Source: JAWPMT01 sp965267435
Lineage (GTDB): Bacteria > Bacteroidota > Bacteroidia > Cytophagales > Cyclobacteriaceae
Length of the DNA: 64,000 bases
Reading direction: 5' to 3'
NCBI GenBank assembly: GCA_965267435.1
Contig: OZ253960.1
Location: forward strand, 4,650,001 to 4,714,000
In this document: positions 25,267 to 34,900 of the stretch, piece by piece
Layout: each line of letters starts with the position of its first letter
Position numbering within the stretch: position 1 is the stretch's first letter
The notes under the pieces: generated by a model
The model's database searches: none
What the model was told of the DNA's origin: nothing
The model's input: only the letters and a program-made list of their open reading frames with translations
Translations under genes and position numbers: made by a program

Positions 25267-27264
25267 CTAGTATGTTAAACCCGTTACAAGCGACTCACTT
25301 TGGTACGCTTGCTTCCCTTCATCCAAGAACGATATAAAGTTAGCAATATTTAGGTCATATGCCTTAGGTCCGGCAATCAGGTCGCCTTTTTCATTAAGTA
25401 TGACATAAAATGGTTGGGCATTATTTTGGAAGCGGGTTATTTGAAAATCCGCATTCTTTTTGCCGATCGACTTTTTCCACTTATTGTCGTACGTACTCTG
25501 GATCCACTCTCCTTCCGGCAGTTTGGTTTTGTCATCAACGTACAATGCCAATACGATATAGTCCCCGCGTAGTCTGTTCAGGACGCCAGGATCTGACCAC
25601 ACCCTCTGCTCCATTTCCCTGCAGTTTACGCAGCCATGTCCAGTGAAATCAATAAAAATGGGCTTCCCCTGCTCGGCTGCGCATGCCAATGCCTGCTCAT
25701 AGTCGAAATATCCCTGCAGGCCCAGAGGCAATTCCAGAATGTCCCCATATTTCGGCTCTTCACAGAGCGCTATTTGCTCTGAAGCGTATGCCGTATTGCC
25801 TCCTGGCTGTTGACGAATAACTTCGACCAGATTAAAATCATGAGTCGTCATAGGTGGTAAAAATCCGGCCAGGGACTTCAAGGGCGCCCCGAATAGTCCG
25901 GGAATCAGATAGACCACAAAACTGAAGACGATCACCGCAGACATCAAATTGCCAATGGGCACTCGATCCATGGGCGCATCTTTCGGCAACCGAATTTTCC
26001 CTATTAGGTAAAAACCCAGGAAGGCAAAAATCACGATCCACAGCGCTACAAACACCTCTCTATCCAGCAGCCCCCAGTGATAGGCCAGATCTGCTACACT
26101 GAGGAATTTCAAAGCCAGGGCCAGCTCCAAAAAACCCAGGACGACCTTCAACGTATTCATCCATCCCCCTGACTTAGGAAGGCTATTCAAGTACGCCGGG
26201 AAGAAGGCGAAGAACCCAAAGGTGATGGCAAATGGCAGTGAAAAAGCAAACATGGACAAGGTCCCGCGCAGAATGTCGCCATTGATCACAGAAACAATGG
26301 CCGTACCGACGATGGGCACGGTGCAGGAAAAACTTACCACCACCAATGTGGCAGCCATGAAAAAAATGCCTACATAGCCTCCCCGGTCAGCTTGCTTGTC
26401 AATTTTGTTGACGAATGAATTTGGCAGGTTGATCTCAAAGAGACCGAAGAACGACAGGGCAAAAGCAACCAACAACGAGAAAATAATGAGGTTGAATATC
26501 CAGTTGGTGCTGAGCGCATTCAGTGAAGAGAAGCCCCAAACTATCGACACCAGGAAACCAATCACGGAAAACATGGCGATGATAGAAAAGCCATAAACCA
26601 AGGCTTTCTTAACTCCTTCTGACTGGCTCTTGCTCTGCTTAAGGAATATGGACACCGTAACCGGAATGAGCGGATACACACAAGGCATCAGCACTGCCAA
26701 TATCCCGGCAAGAAAAGAGATCACGAAAAGCGACCACAGCGACGAATTGTCGTCACTGGGATCATAGACCGCGGGTGGGGCACTTCCCTTAGAAACTGAC
26801 GTCTCGCCACCGAACTCAAATACATCATCGAAGAGGATGCACTTTCCATCGATATCGGAGCAAACCTGATATTCATACTCCCCTTCGATCTGGAAGTCAT
26901 CCTTAAGAATCTTCACCCTTTGGACAAATGTCCCCTTCTTCTTGAAGTAAGAGATCTCTCCCAGCCAAAGGGAGTCGTATTTCCGACTTGGGTTCTGAGG
27001 TTCTACGTCCCCGATCAGCTCATAGGTTTCGTTCTCAGTGAACTTGAAAGAAGTGATAATGGGCCCCAGGTCCGGGTCAAAATCATTGGAGTAGACGTAC
27101 CAGTTGTCATCAACGGTCACGTGAAAACGAACCTCCGTCTCCTCACCAGCCTTTACGTCAGGTGATGCTATCTCATGCGTCCAACTGGCGGGCTTCAGGA
27201 CCTGCGCCGCGGACACGAGACTTGCAAGACATAGTATTATCAGAAATCCTACTCTTCTCATCAA
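25267..27264 (-). CDS. dsbD: Thiol:disulfide interchange protein DsbD-like
   Basis: 665 residues. Signal peptide, then an N-terminal beta-sandwich domain of the DsbD alpha/DUF type (about 25-150), a membrane domain with about eight helices (178-455) and a C-terminal thioredoxin domain (about 525-650). The membrane cysteines are present in LAVLMPCVYPLIPVTV and VVSFSCTVPIVGTAIV, and the thioredoxin motif is GHGCVNC. DsbD carries electrons from cytoplasmic thioredoxin to periplasmic proteins such as disulfide isomerases and cytochrome c assembly factors. It lies in a run of envelope genes. Cysteine-rich exported proteins encoded elsewhere in this window could be clients. Confidence 0.9.
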   Translation of the reverse strand: MMRRVGFLIILCLASLVSAAQVLKPASWTHEIASPDVKAGEETEVRFHVTVDDNWYVYSNDFDPDLGPIITSFKFTENETYELIGDVEPQNPSRKYDSLWLGEISYFKKKGTFVQRVKILKDDFQIEGEYEYQVCSDIDGKCILFDDVFEFGGETSVSKGSAPPAVYDPSDDNSSLWSLFVISFLAGILAVLMPCVYPLIPVTVSIFLKQSKSQSEGVKKALVYGFSIIAMFSVIGFLVSIVWGFSSLNALSTNWIFNLIIFSLLVAFALSFFGLFEINLPNSFVNKIDKQADRGGYVGIFFMAATLVVVSFSCTVPIVGTAIVSVINGDILRGTLSMFAFSLPFAITFGFFAFFPAYLNSLPKSGGWMNTLKVVLGFLELALALKFLSVADLAYHWGLLDREVFVALWIVIFAFLGFYLIGKIRLPKDAPMDRVPIGNLMSAVIVFSFVVYLIPGLFGAPLKSLAGFLPPMTTHDFNLVEVIRQQPGGNTAYASEQIALCEEPKYGDILELPLGLQGYFDYEQALACAAEQGKPIFIDFTGHGCVNCREMEQRVWSDPGVLNRLRGDYIVLALYVDDKTKLPEGEWIQSTYDNKWKKSIGKKNADFQITRFQNNAQPFYVILNEKGDLIAGPKAYDLNIANFISFLDEGKQAYQSESLVTGLTY

Positions 27265-27322
27265 ATGCAGATTATAAGATTGCTACAATTTTGGTAAATG
27301 TATAGTTCCTATACGTAGCCCG

Positions 27323-28696
27323 TTACTTGTCGGTCATCAGCGAGTAAAAGTGACGGTAGAACAGGGAAATGGTCTCTATACCCTTGTAAAAGTTGAAGAG
27401 CCCATAGCTCTCATTGGGCGAGTGGATCGCATCACTGTCAAGGCCAAAGCCCATAAGGATCGAGTCCAGACCAAGTACATCCTTAAAAAGTGCCACAATC
27501 GGGATACTGCCTCCTTCCATTTTAGGAATGGGCTTCTTGCCCCAGGCTTCCTCAAAAGCATTACTTGCCGCCTTGTAGCCCAAAGAATCAGTGGAAATCA
27601 CAGCTGGTTCACCGCCATGATGTGGCGAGACCTTGACCTTCACGGTCGGTGGAGCGATTTGCTCGAGATGATCGATGAGCAGTTGCGTGATTTTCGAACT
27701 ATCCTGATTAGACACGAGTCTGGTGCTCAACTTGGCATAGGCCTTCGACGGCAGCACTGTCTTTGCCCCCTCACCTGTATATCCGCCCCAAATACCATTT
27801 ACGTCCAGGGTCGGTCGTATGCCCACCCGCTCAAAGGTCGAATAGCCTTCTTCTCCGGCAACATCATCGATGTCGAGGTCTTGCTTGTAAGCTTCCAGAT
27901 CAAATGGTGCCTTAGCCATTTCTTCGCGCTCGGCTGCACTGAAGTCCTGGACATCATCATAAAATCCAGGAATCGTGATCCGCCCCGTTTCGTCGATCAG
28001 ACTGCCAATCATTTTCGCCAATACGTTGATTGGGTTGGCTACCGCACCGCCATAGGCGCCAGAATGCAGGTCCTTGTTAGGACCGGTCACTTCTATCTCG
28101 AGATAGCTCAAGCCCCTCAGGCCCACAGTAATTGAAGGCACATCATTGCTGATAATCGAGGTGTCTGAAATAAGTATAACATCAGCTTTGAGCTTGTCGA
28201 CATTTTCCCGGACAAACACTTCGAGATTGTCGGAGCCCACTTCCTCCTCACCTTCGATCATGAATTTGACGTTGCAGGTGAGTTGGCCCGTATTTACGAG
28301 CGACTGAAAGGCCTTGACGTGCATGTACATCTGCCCTTTGTCATCGCAAGCGCCACGTGCATATATGCGCTCATCCTTGATCACCGGCTCAAATGGGGGA
28401 GAGTCCCACAATTCATAAGGATCGGCAGGCTGCACGTCATAGTGCCCATAGACCAACACCGTGGGTGCGTCCTCAGAGATGATCTTTTCACCATAAACAA
28501 TTGGGTGCCCCGCCGTTTCGTGTACCTCGACGGTGTCAGCCCCCGCCTCTTGCAGTTTCGTCTTTAAGTAGGCTGCCGCCCGCTTCACATCGTCCTTGAA
28601 TTTCGTATCCGCGCTGACTGAAGGGATGCGCAGTAGCTCTAAGAGCTCAGAGAGAAAATCTTCTTTGTGTTGTGCCTGATATTCTTTAGGAGTCAT
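27323..28696 (-). CDS. M20-family dipeptidase
   Basis: 457 residues, a usual length for this group. Metal-binding motifs: VLVYGHYDVQPAD (H85, D87), ARGACDDKG (D118), the catalytic Glu in MIEGEEEVGS (E150/E151), LISDTS with the bridging Asp, and a late metal His near the end (DAIHSPNE). The lid/dimerisation domain includes HSGAYGGAVANP. It should be a cytoplasmic, di-zinc dipeptidase or carnosinase-like enzyme. No signal peptide. Encoded between dsbD and the 1655-residue protein with short spacers, so likely co-transcribed with them. Confidence 0.9.
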   Translation of the reverse strand: MTPKEYQAQHKEDFLSELLELLRIPSVSADTKFKDDVKRAAAYLKTKLQEAGADTVEVHETAGHPIVYGEKIISEDAPTVLVYGHYDVQPADPYELWDSPPFEPVIKDERIYARGACDDKGQMYMHVKAFQSLVNTGQLTCNVKFMIEGEEEVGSDNLEVFVRENVDKLKADVILISDTSIISNDVPSITVGLRGLSYLEIEVTGPNKDLHSGAYGGAVANPINVLAKMIGSLIDETGRITIPGFYDDVQDFSAAEREEMAKAPFDLEAYKQDLDIDDVAGEEGYSTFERVGIRPTLDVNGIWGGYTGEGAKTVLPSKAYAKLSTRLVSNQDSSKITQLLIDHLEQIAPPTVKVKVSPHHGGEPAVISTDSLGYKAASNAFEEAWGKKPIPKMEGGSIPIVALFKDVLGLDSILMGFGLDSDAIHSPNESYGLFNFYKGIETISLFYRHFYSLMTDK

Positions 28697-28720
28697 TGAT
28701 CTGGATTTGGCCCAAATATA

Positions 28721-31700
28721 TCAAAAGCCAAACCCATCGTCTTCATCCGTTTCCTCCTCGATCGTTTTAATCTCCTCATCCTCGAGGCTGACATCCGTTG
28801 GAGAGACCAGGTCATAGGGCTCGGTGATCCCAAAGTACTTCGCCCGAAATTCGTTAATGAATTTCAGTGTCTCATTGGTGTCGGCGCGCACAATTTCCAC
28901 ACCGTTCATCTGCGTAGCGTATTCCGGGATCTCAGCGTTGAAGTCGGGATTTGATGAGAAGATCGCCAGGCTATTGTCGAGGTAGCCAAAGAAGTACCAC
29001 CAGCCTGGGGCCACCTGGAGAAACAGGTTGACAATATCACCACCAAGGTCATCCTTTTTGATCTCTATGAACCCATCCATCTTGCCATTGATATCCACCA
29101 GTTCCACGTTGGATACGCCCAGTTTCGTGGTGTTGTGCCAGGCACCGTGCTCATTGTTCCATCTCATCCTCACCCCTGAAATGACCAAGGTAGACCTGAA
29201 GAGCTCCGACACCTCATAAAGCGGCAGGTAACCTTTAAGTGATTGCTCCTCATAGGATCTAGCGGGAGCATCCCCGACCAGATTGGCCATATTGAGCAGC
29301 GTTTCGATCTCGATGTCATTTGCTGGGGGATTGCCCAACCTTTCCACAATATCCAGTAGGTCTGAGCCCATCATTTCCGCAAGCGCACCATTCAGCTTGT
29401 AATCGAGTACCATGAATGCATCAACATCATAGGAGGCATCAGCACCATTGCCAACCCCCACTACTGATGCCTTGATATCAATATCGTTGGTCAGATCATC
29501 TATGAAATTGACCGGCCCCTCGACGATGATCTCTTGTGTCGCATCATCGAATACGAAAGTCGATCCATCATAGCTCCTTCCCTCGTTTTTCAGCGACCCC
29601 TCAATGATGAATTTTGTGCCTTCTCCCCGGGAGAGAATACCCTCCGCCAGAAAGAAATCCTGATCTGTAGGGAAACGGCGCTGGCCAGTGAACGTCGGGT
29701 AAATCCGCCCCCCCACTCCATAATGCAACCCCGCCACAACGGGACTACCGTCCTGATAGGAGCTGGCTTTGATATCTATTTGGACATCGGTTTCGGCATC
29801 CGTCCGGGCGAACTTCATCCATTGCGTCTCAGAAACTGAGGACAGGTGCGCCTTGACAAACCCATCCAGCTCCATCGACTGTTTGTATGCTTTCAAAGTA
29901 ATGTCTCCTTTGTACAAGAACCCGTCAGAAATTGACATGGAATCCTCCACAGGAATGGAGCCCTCAGCAAAGGTGTATTTAATCGGTTGGCCTCCTTTTA
30001 TGGGGGGTTCGAGGTAATCCGAGCCGAAAGTTCTGAAACCAATATCAAACGTATCCTTGGCGACGGGTAGCCGATACGTGGCACCTCCGGTAAATGAATT
30101 TCGTGAGAGTATATCGATCGTTCCCTGGGAAAGGTAGTGGTAGGTACTATCATTCTGGAAGATCACCTCGGCATTCTTGAAAGTCTCAAACTCAGAGTTG
30201 GCTAAGACAACCATTTGATGATTCTCGGGGATCACCTTTGCATCGGCGACAGCAATGTACGGTATGCCCTCGACCTGCATCTCCTGGGTATTGATGTCAT
30301 AGATGGCCTTGGAGGCATTGAAGGCCAGTGAATCTAACTCTTTTCGTGTCGAGTAGAAGTAGGAGTCTTCCAAGGCCACGTTTTGGGGCTTCTCCATCGT
30401 TATTACAGAGTCCTCAAGGTACCAGAGGGCGTCAGGCATGGAGGTATTGAGGGCTGCATAAGGGAACGAGAGTGCCGCAGTACCGCGAATCTCTGGACTC
30501 ACATCGGCGATGTTCCGCACCAAATCAAATTGGATCTTGATATCATCACCTTTCATCGCCGGCTTCAGCGGGTTGTCCGTAAGCACTTCAAACTCCGCGT
30601 GCCTGGCAGAATAACTCAATTCTTCGAAGAAGAAATCATCAGAAATCGCCTTCGATCCACGAGTCAGTAGGGTACCTGATCCATACATGCCTTTTGTGGT
30701 GATGTTGGCTTCTCCGTCCAACTCTGCGGTGGCATCATAAAACTTGAACGGCTCATCAATGGTCCTCAGAAACATACTATCCTTGCGTGGCAGCCAATAC
30801 ATTCGGAAGGTACCGAGATCAGCCTCCGGATAGCTCGCCCCACCCAGAGGGCCAGGACTGATGAAGCCACTGTGGCAATAGGCAGTAACAGAATCCAGGT
30901 AGTAGATGAAGTCCTCAGAATAGATGGTGGAAGTGAGGAAATCAATTTTACCTCCGCCCCGCAAGCCATCGTTGCTGAGAGAGATCTTCTCATACGTCCT
31001 TGCACTTGTACCGTAAAGGTTGTAGCCTTCCTCAGGTATATGGTGTATAAATCCCAAAGACTTATCCGGTTGGATGTGAAGGGTGTCCTCAAACGTGGGG
31101 AAAATTCCCCCCGAATTGAAAGTACCAGGAAACTCGAGACTGGTGGCATCCTGACGGTCCAGGCTGTCTACCTCCAGCGGAGGCATGATGAACTTCACGG
31201 TCTTGTCATAGGCACCACCAAGAATCTCCGGGCCGTCAAAATATACAACGGCTTCAGACTCTGAAACGAAGTACGGATAAGCATCGCGTCCACCAACACC
31301 TGCCCGGTTGGTGGGGTTCTCCAGGAACAGCGTGCCTGTCGTATGATTTACATGATTTTGGAGACTCTGTTTATATTTTGGATTGTAGGATTTGGTCGAA
31401 TCCTCCGGTGGCAATTGTATCCGAATACTATCGATCGTAGGGAGGTTGATGAGGAAGGCCCCATAGTCAAACTCAAAATCCTTGCCTTTGTAGAAGAATT
31501 CGCCAGCATCTATCGATCCATCGTAACTAATCCTACGGTCCTGGCCCAGTTTGACTACTTCTCCTTCAGGTTCGATCCTCACGCCAAAGTCCGTCGTCAG
31601 ATAAAACCTCTTTACTCCCTGCACGGTGATATACATGGAGTCCAAGTTCAAGGATGCATTGGGGCCACGTGATTGCACAGAAGAGATAAAGAGGTTGTCA

Positions 31701-33688
31701 TAATCCTTCTTCTTCGCTGAAGCATCGTAATAGTGAAACATCTTATCGTAGAGGCTGATGAGGCCATTCTCCTCATCATACGTGCAGAAGTTGTATTGCT
31801 GCAGTAGTCGTGCAGCACCCTTTACGAAGGCGGGGTTTATCTTATGGGCTTGTGCCACCTCATCTACAACGAACTCTGTGATGTCGTACTTGCGGGAATA
31901 ATTGACAAAAACCGGGATCGGGTGAAACCCAAACTGCCCTGTCAGTCTGCTGTATCGAACAGGGCTAAAAAAGTCGTCGGACTCAAAAGTCGCCGGTAGG
32001 AGGTCCTTCCCATTCATGATGGACATGTCCATCGAATCTGCCTCCAGATCCCAACGCATCCTATCCACATTGATATTAAGGGCGTGATAGGTAGAGTGAA
32101 AAGGGGTGACGTTGTGTTTCTTCTCCCGTAGAAGCGTCAGCTTTTGCTCCTTCAGTTCATACTCCATCTGGACTGCTGGATGATAGATAGAGTCGGTACC
32201 CAATAAGATCGTCACACTGGCCATGTCGGAAGTGATCACTGAGTCCTCCCTAAACTCAAATTTTCGGGCTCGGAAAATCACGGTGTGGCCCCTGCCATCC
32301 AATATCTCCAGACGACCGGGCTTTCGCGAAATCGACGTTCCAAATAGTTCATTGCCACGGATCTCTACACCTCCCGTGTATACCACTTTACCCCCGGCAA
32401 AAGTTAGTTTGGCGTCATTGTTATTGGAGGTAAAAATCGGATACTTGCTCAGGGCGCGGGGAGGGCGGCGAACACTCCTGTACTTGAATACGCCCTCCAC
32501 CTCCTTGTTGAGGAGAGCTGGGAATGAAAGCTTGGCGTTGGGGGACCAGAAATAGGATCGCTCTACGTCGGAGCTAAATTGTCCCAGGGTGATCTCGGCT
32601 CCACGCATTCTTTCATTTTCTGCCGGCCAGTCCATAATCCCGTTCTCGCCGGCAAACGTGCTATTCTTCAGAATGTGGGTCCCATCTACCTTTCTCACTG
32701 AGAGCGAATCAAAAGGGGTGACCATCAACAGCTGAATGTCTTTCAATTCAATTACGGGACCATCTATCACCGGATGGCGATACAGATACTGCTGGAGGGC
32801 AACATAGTCCTCGTAATCCGGTTCGATGATTTGCCGTTCTTCCACAGCGGCTTGAGTGGCCGCAGCCCAGGGATCTGCTCCGAAATCATCGTCTGAGCCC
32901 CAGGAATCGTCATTGCCCCATGAATCATCACTTCCCCAATCGTCTCCACTATCATCCCATGAATCGTCGGATCCCCAGTCATCGTTACCCCAATCATCAC
33001 CGCCGGTATCCCAGGAGTCGTCGTTGCCCCAATCGTCGTTATTGTCCCAGGAGTCATCACTGCCCCAGTCATCTTCGGACGTTTCCTCACCCCAGTATTC
33101 AGTATTCTCGGTGACCGGCACCTCCTCCTCCGGCAGCTCTTCGACTTCGATCATTTCCGGTTCCTCCGGTTCGACATACCCGATAACCTTAAAGTCATAA
33201 GTACCCCCCGGAACCTGTACTGACCGATTAGTAGTGAGGTACAAATAACGGCGAGCGAAGAACACATTCATTCCAAAAAGGAATTCGCCATACTCTTCTT
33301 TGTTGAGAGTCTTGAGGGATTCAGTGTTGATATCCAGCACTTCGTGCAGCATCGCAGCATCTATGCGCTCTTGGGTTACGGAATAAGCCAGGTAGCTGAA
33401 AAAATGCCAGAAATACGGTCGGAAAGCGTAACCACGGCGATGCATATCAGTGGCCAGCTGCATGATCTTTTCTTTGTGCGCTTGCTGGAAATTGGCATTC
33501 CAGGCATTGTTGAAGTCAAACGCCACCTTGCGCGCCGCCTCGGTACCCATATTATTCAAATACGAGGTCGCCTGTCTGTTGAAGACGGCGGGGTCATCGG
33601 AAAAACGTTGGCCGAAGGCAGGCTGATTCAACAATAGAATCAGAAGCATCAACGACAGCACATTCATGAAATGCACTCTCATGATCAT
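28721..33688 (-). CDS. Giant secreted protein with Asp/Trp-rich linker, function unknown
   Basis: 1655 residues. Signal peptide (LSLMLLILLLNQPAFGQ, cleavage near residue 27); the ATG two codons downstream is an equally possible start. Residues 28-170 are helical; 171-198 are Glu/Pro-rich; 199-274 form a low-complexity block of Asp, Ser, Trp, Gly and Asn (units like DDSWGNDD). The remaining ~1380 residues are mostly beta-strand-rich, with recurring patterns such as ITSDMASVTILLGTD and ITTKGMYGSGTLLTRGSKAI. These resemble repeated beta-turn units seen in OstA/LptD-like or AsmA-like lipid-handling proteins, but no family can be assigned. The C-terminus is acidic (EEDGFGF-like). It lies between prmA and the M20 gene in the minus-strand run. 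Confidence 0.8.
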   Translation of the reverse strand: MIMRVHFMNVLSLMLLILLLNQPAFGQRFSDDPAVFNRQATSYLNNMGTEAARKVAFDFNNAWNANFQQAHKEKIMQLATDMHRRGYAFRPYFWHFFSYLAYSVTQERIDAAMLHEVLDINTESLKTLNKEEYGEFLFGMNVFFARRYLYLTTNRSVQVPGGTYDFKVIGYVEPEEPEMIEVEELPEEEVPVTENTEYWGEETSEDDWGSDDSWDNNDDWGNDDSWDTGGDDWGNDDWGSDDSWDDSGDDWGSDDSWGNDDSWGSDDDFGADPWAAATQAAVEERQIIEPDYEDYVALQQYLYRHPVIDGPVIELKDIQLLMVTPFDSLSVRKVDGTHILKNSTFAGENGIMDWPAENERMRGAEITLGQFSSDVERSYFWSPNAKLSFPALLNKEVEGVFKYRSVRRPPRALSKYPIFTSNNNDAKLTFAGGKVVYTGGVEIRGNELFGTSISRKPGRLEILDGRGHTVIFRARKFEFREDSVITSDMASVTILLGTDSIYHPAVQMEYELKEQKLTLLREKKHNVTPFHSTYHALNINVDRMRWDLEADSMDMSIMNGKDLLPATFESDDFFSPVRYSRLTGQFGFHPIPVFVNYSRKYDITEFVVDEVAQAHKINPAFVKGAARLLQQYNFCTYDEENGLISLYDKMFHYYDASAKKKDYDNLFISSVQSRGPNASLNLDSMYITVQGVKRFYLTTDFGVRIEPEGEVVKLGQDRRISYDGSIDAGEFFYKGKDFEFDYGAFLINLPTIDSIRIQLPPEDSTKSYNPKYKQSLQNHVNHTTGTLFLENPTNRAGVGGRDAYPYFVSESEAVVYFDGPEILGGAYDKTVKFIMPPLEVDSLDRQDATSLEFPGTFNSGGIFPTFEDTLHIQPDKSLGFIHHIPEEGYNLYGTSARTYEKISLSNDGLRGGGKIDFLTSTIYSEDFIYYLDSVTAYCHSGFISPGPLGGASYPEADLGTFRMYWLPRKDSMFLRTIDEPFKFYDATAELDGEANITTKGMYGSGTLLTRGSKAISDDFFFEELSYSARHAEFEVLTDNPLKPAMKGDDIKIQFDLVRNIADVSPEIRGTAALSFPYAALNTSMPDALWYLEDSVITMEKPQNVALEDSYFYSTRKELDSLAFNASKAIYDINTQEMQVEGIPYIAVADAKVIPENHQMVVLANSEFETFKNAEVIFQNDSTYHYLSQGTIDILSRNSFTGGATYRLPVAKDTFDIGFRTFGSDYLEPPIKGGQPIKYTFAEGSIPVEDSMSISDGFLYKGDITLKAYKQSMELDGFVKAHLSSVSETQWMKFARTDAETDVQIDIKASSYQDGSPVVAGLHYGVGGRIYPTFTGQRRFPTDQDFFLAEGILSRGEGTKFIIEGSLKNEGRSYDGSTFVFDDATQEIIVEGPVNFIDDLTNDIDIKASVVGVGNGADASYDVDAFMVLDYKLNGALAEMMGSDLLDIVERLGNPPANDIEIETLLNMANLVGDAPARSYEEQSLKGYLPLYEVSELFRSTLVISGVRMRWNNEHGAWHNTTKLGVSNVELVDINGKMDGFIEIKKDDLGGDIVNLFLQVAPGWWYFFGYLDNSLAIFSSNPDFNAEIPEYATQMNGVEIVRADTNETLKFINEFRAKYFGITEPYDLVSPTDVSLEDEEIKTIEEETDEDDGFGF
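32867..33094 (-). repeat. Acidic Asp/Trp/Ser/Gly low-complexity repeat inside the giant protein
   Basis: Residues 199-274 of the 28721-33688 product. The unit is roughly W-[GD]-[SN]-D-D and recurs about a dozen times with small variations, coded by near-repeats of gat/gac, tgg and tct/tca. It is in frame throughout, so it is coding rather than a noncoding tandem array. Asp-rich units with regular Trp suggest calcium binding or a flexible linker; this is inference. Confidence 0.85.
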
Positions 33689-33712
33689 AAAGTTAGATAA
33701 TTATCCTACGTA

Positions 33713-34549
33713 TTAACGGCTACTTAAGTGGAACTGGATACATGCCCAGTTGTCTTTTTCTGTCGTTCGTTGGATGCTCAGTCCCAATTCTTCACCAAGG
33801 CTCACCAGTTCAGCAACATCCTCAGTGTAAAAACCACTTATCAGCAAGTGACCATCAGAGCGGAGCAATTCAACATATTCTTTTAACTCCGTTTGGAGCA
33901 CATTCTTGTTAATATTCGCAAGAATTATGTCAAATTTCTGATCAAATGTTATGTCCGAGATGGCCCCAAGTTGAATGGGAATATTATCGTAGCCATTCAG
34001 TTGGAGGTTGTCGAGGCTATTGTCGCGGCACCAGTCGTCGATATCTGTGGCCATAACCGTTTCAGCACCTCTTTTAAGCGCCATGATCGCCAGGATTCCG
34101 GTACCCGTTCCTACGTCGAGCACTGACTTCCCGTGATGGTCCAGCTCCATTTGCACGGCTAGCATTTGAGATGTTGTCGCATGATGGCCTGTACCAAACG
34201 ACATCTTCGGCATGATCACTATTTCATAGTCGAAGGTGCCTTCGACCTGATGGAAGGGGGCTTTCACTATGCAGCGCGTACCAATGATCACTGGATCGAA
34301 GTTGCTCTCCCAAACTTCATTCCAATTGGACTTGGCCACTTCCTGTATCTTATAGGAGATAGGATGCTCTCCCTCGTACCTTGCCAGGCAGTTTTTCACC
34401 AAATCGGCATCCCACTGGTCGACATCGATGCTGGCAATGAATCCGTCGTCCACTTCCTGGAAAGAAGGGAATCCTATGGCGAACAACTCTGCAATCAGAA
34501 TCTCCCGAATCGCCTCTGGCGCTACCACCCTTAACTCAACAAAATCCAT
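33713..34549 (-). CDS. prmA: Ribosomal protein L11 methyltransferase
   Basis: 278 residues, typical length. It methylates lysines and the N-terminus of ribosomal protein L11 with AdoMet in the cytoplasm. Motifs: SFGTGHHATT (preceding the cofactor site), VLDVGTGTGILAIMALKRGA (AdoMet loop), ATDIDDWCRDNS and the catalytic-pocket motif ILANINKNVL. The N-terminal L11-binding domain covers about residues 1-60. The start abuts the stop of the small protein encoded upstream. The tpiA-prmA neighbourhood is common in Bacteroidota. Confidence 0.93.
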   Translation of the reverse strand: MDFVELRVVAPEAIREILIAELFAIGFPSFQEVDDGFIASIDVDQWDADLVKNCLARYEGEHPISYKIQEVAKSNWNEVWESNFDPVIIGTRCIVKAPFHQVEGTFDYEIVIMPKMSFGTGHHATTSQMLAVQMELDHHGKSVLDVGTGTGILAIMALKRGAETVMATDIDDWCRDNSLDNLQLNGYDNIPIQLGAISDITFDQKFDIILANINKNVLQTELKEYVELLRSDGHLLISGFYTEDVAELVSLGEELGLSIQRTTEKDNWACIQFHLSSR

Positions 34550-34897
34550 CTATTCGTTGCAGCCGGCAAAAGATTCGTATTCCGTGAAAAACACCGAGAA
34601 ATGCGCTTTGTCACGGTCCTTGGTGAAGTACAACTTGTACCTCGCAAAATCGGGATTGGTCACGAAGTGCCAGTGTCCCATGGCATTGGCGTAGAGCTTA
34701 TTGTCCTGATCATAGACGATGAGGTCAGCAAAACTCTCTGAATCCTCTTCGTACACCAGGAAGTCTGCTTTTCTATGGTCGGACACTTCATACATCACTC
34801 CAAAGACCCTGCAATAGCGGTTTCGCTGGTGCTCCATTTCAGAGTCATTGAAACCTCCAGAGGACAGGGATAAGAAGAGGAGTGCCGACCAAAGCAT
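34550..34897 (-). CDS. DUF6150-like small exported protein
   Basis: 115 residues. A weak signal-like N-terminus (MLWSALLFLSLSSGGFN) precedes a small mixed domain: NRYCRVFGVMYEVSDHRKADF, LIVYDQDNKLYANAMGHWHF, KLYFTKDRDKAHFSVFFTEYE, ending AGCNE. The pattern of V-[YD]-x-[DE]-x-x-[NY]-A-D-x-x-V-[YF] matches a small Bacteroidota domain I know as DUF6150. Two cysteines (C29, C113) could pair. No function is known. It is wedged between tpiA and prmA with 3 bp and 0 bp spacing. Confidence 0.68.
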   Translation of the reverse strand: MLWSALLFLSLSSGGFNDSEMEHQRNRYCRVFGVMYEVSDHRKADFLVYEEDSESFADLIVYDQDNKLYANAMGHWHFVTNPDFARYKLYFTKDRDKAHFSVFFTEYESFAGCNE

Positions 34898-34900
34898 GGA

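Noticed and set aside
27350..28135. 261-codon + strand open frame opposite the M20 dipeptidase gene
   Set aside because: The minus frame carries all metal and catalytic motifs of M20 peptidases; the + product looks random.
32767..33200. Overlapping frames on both strands across the Asp/Trp repeat
   Set aside because: Low-complexity DNA keeps several frames open; only the 1655-residue frame extends on both sides with a signal peptide.
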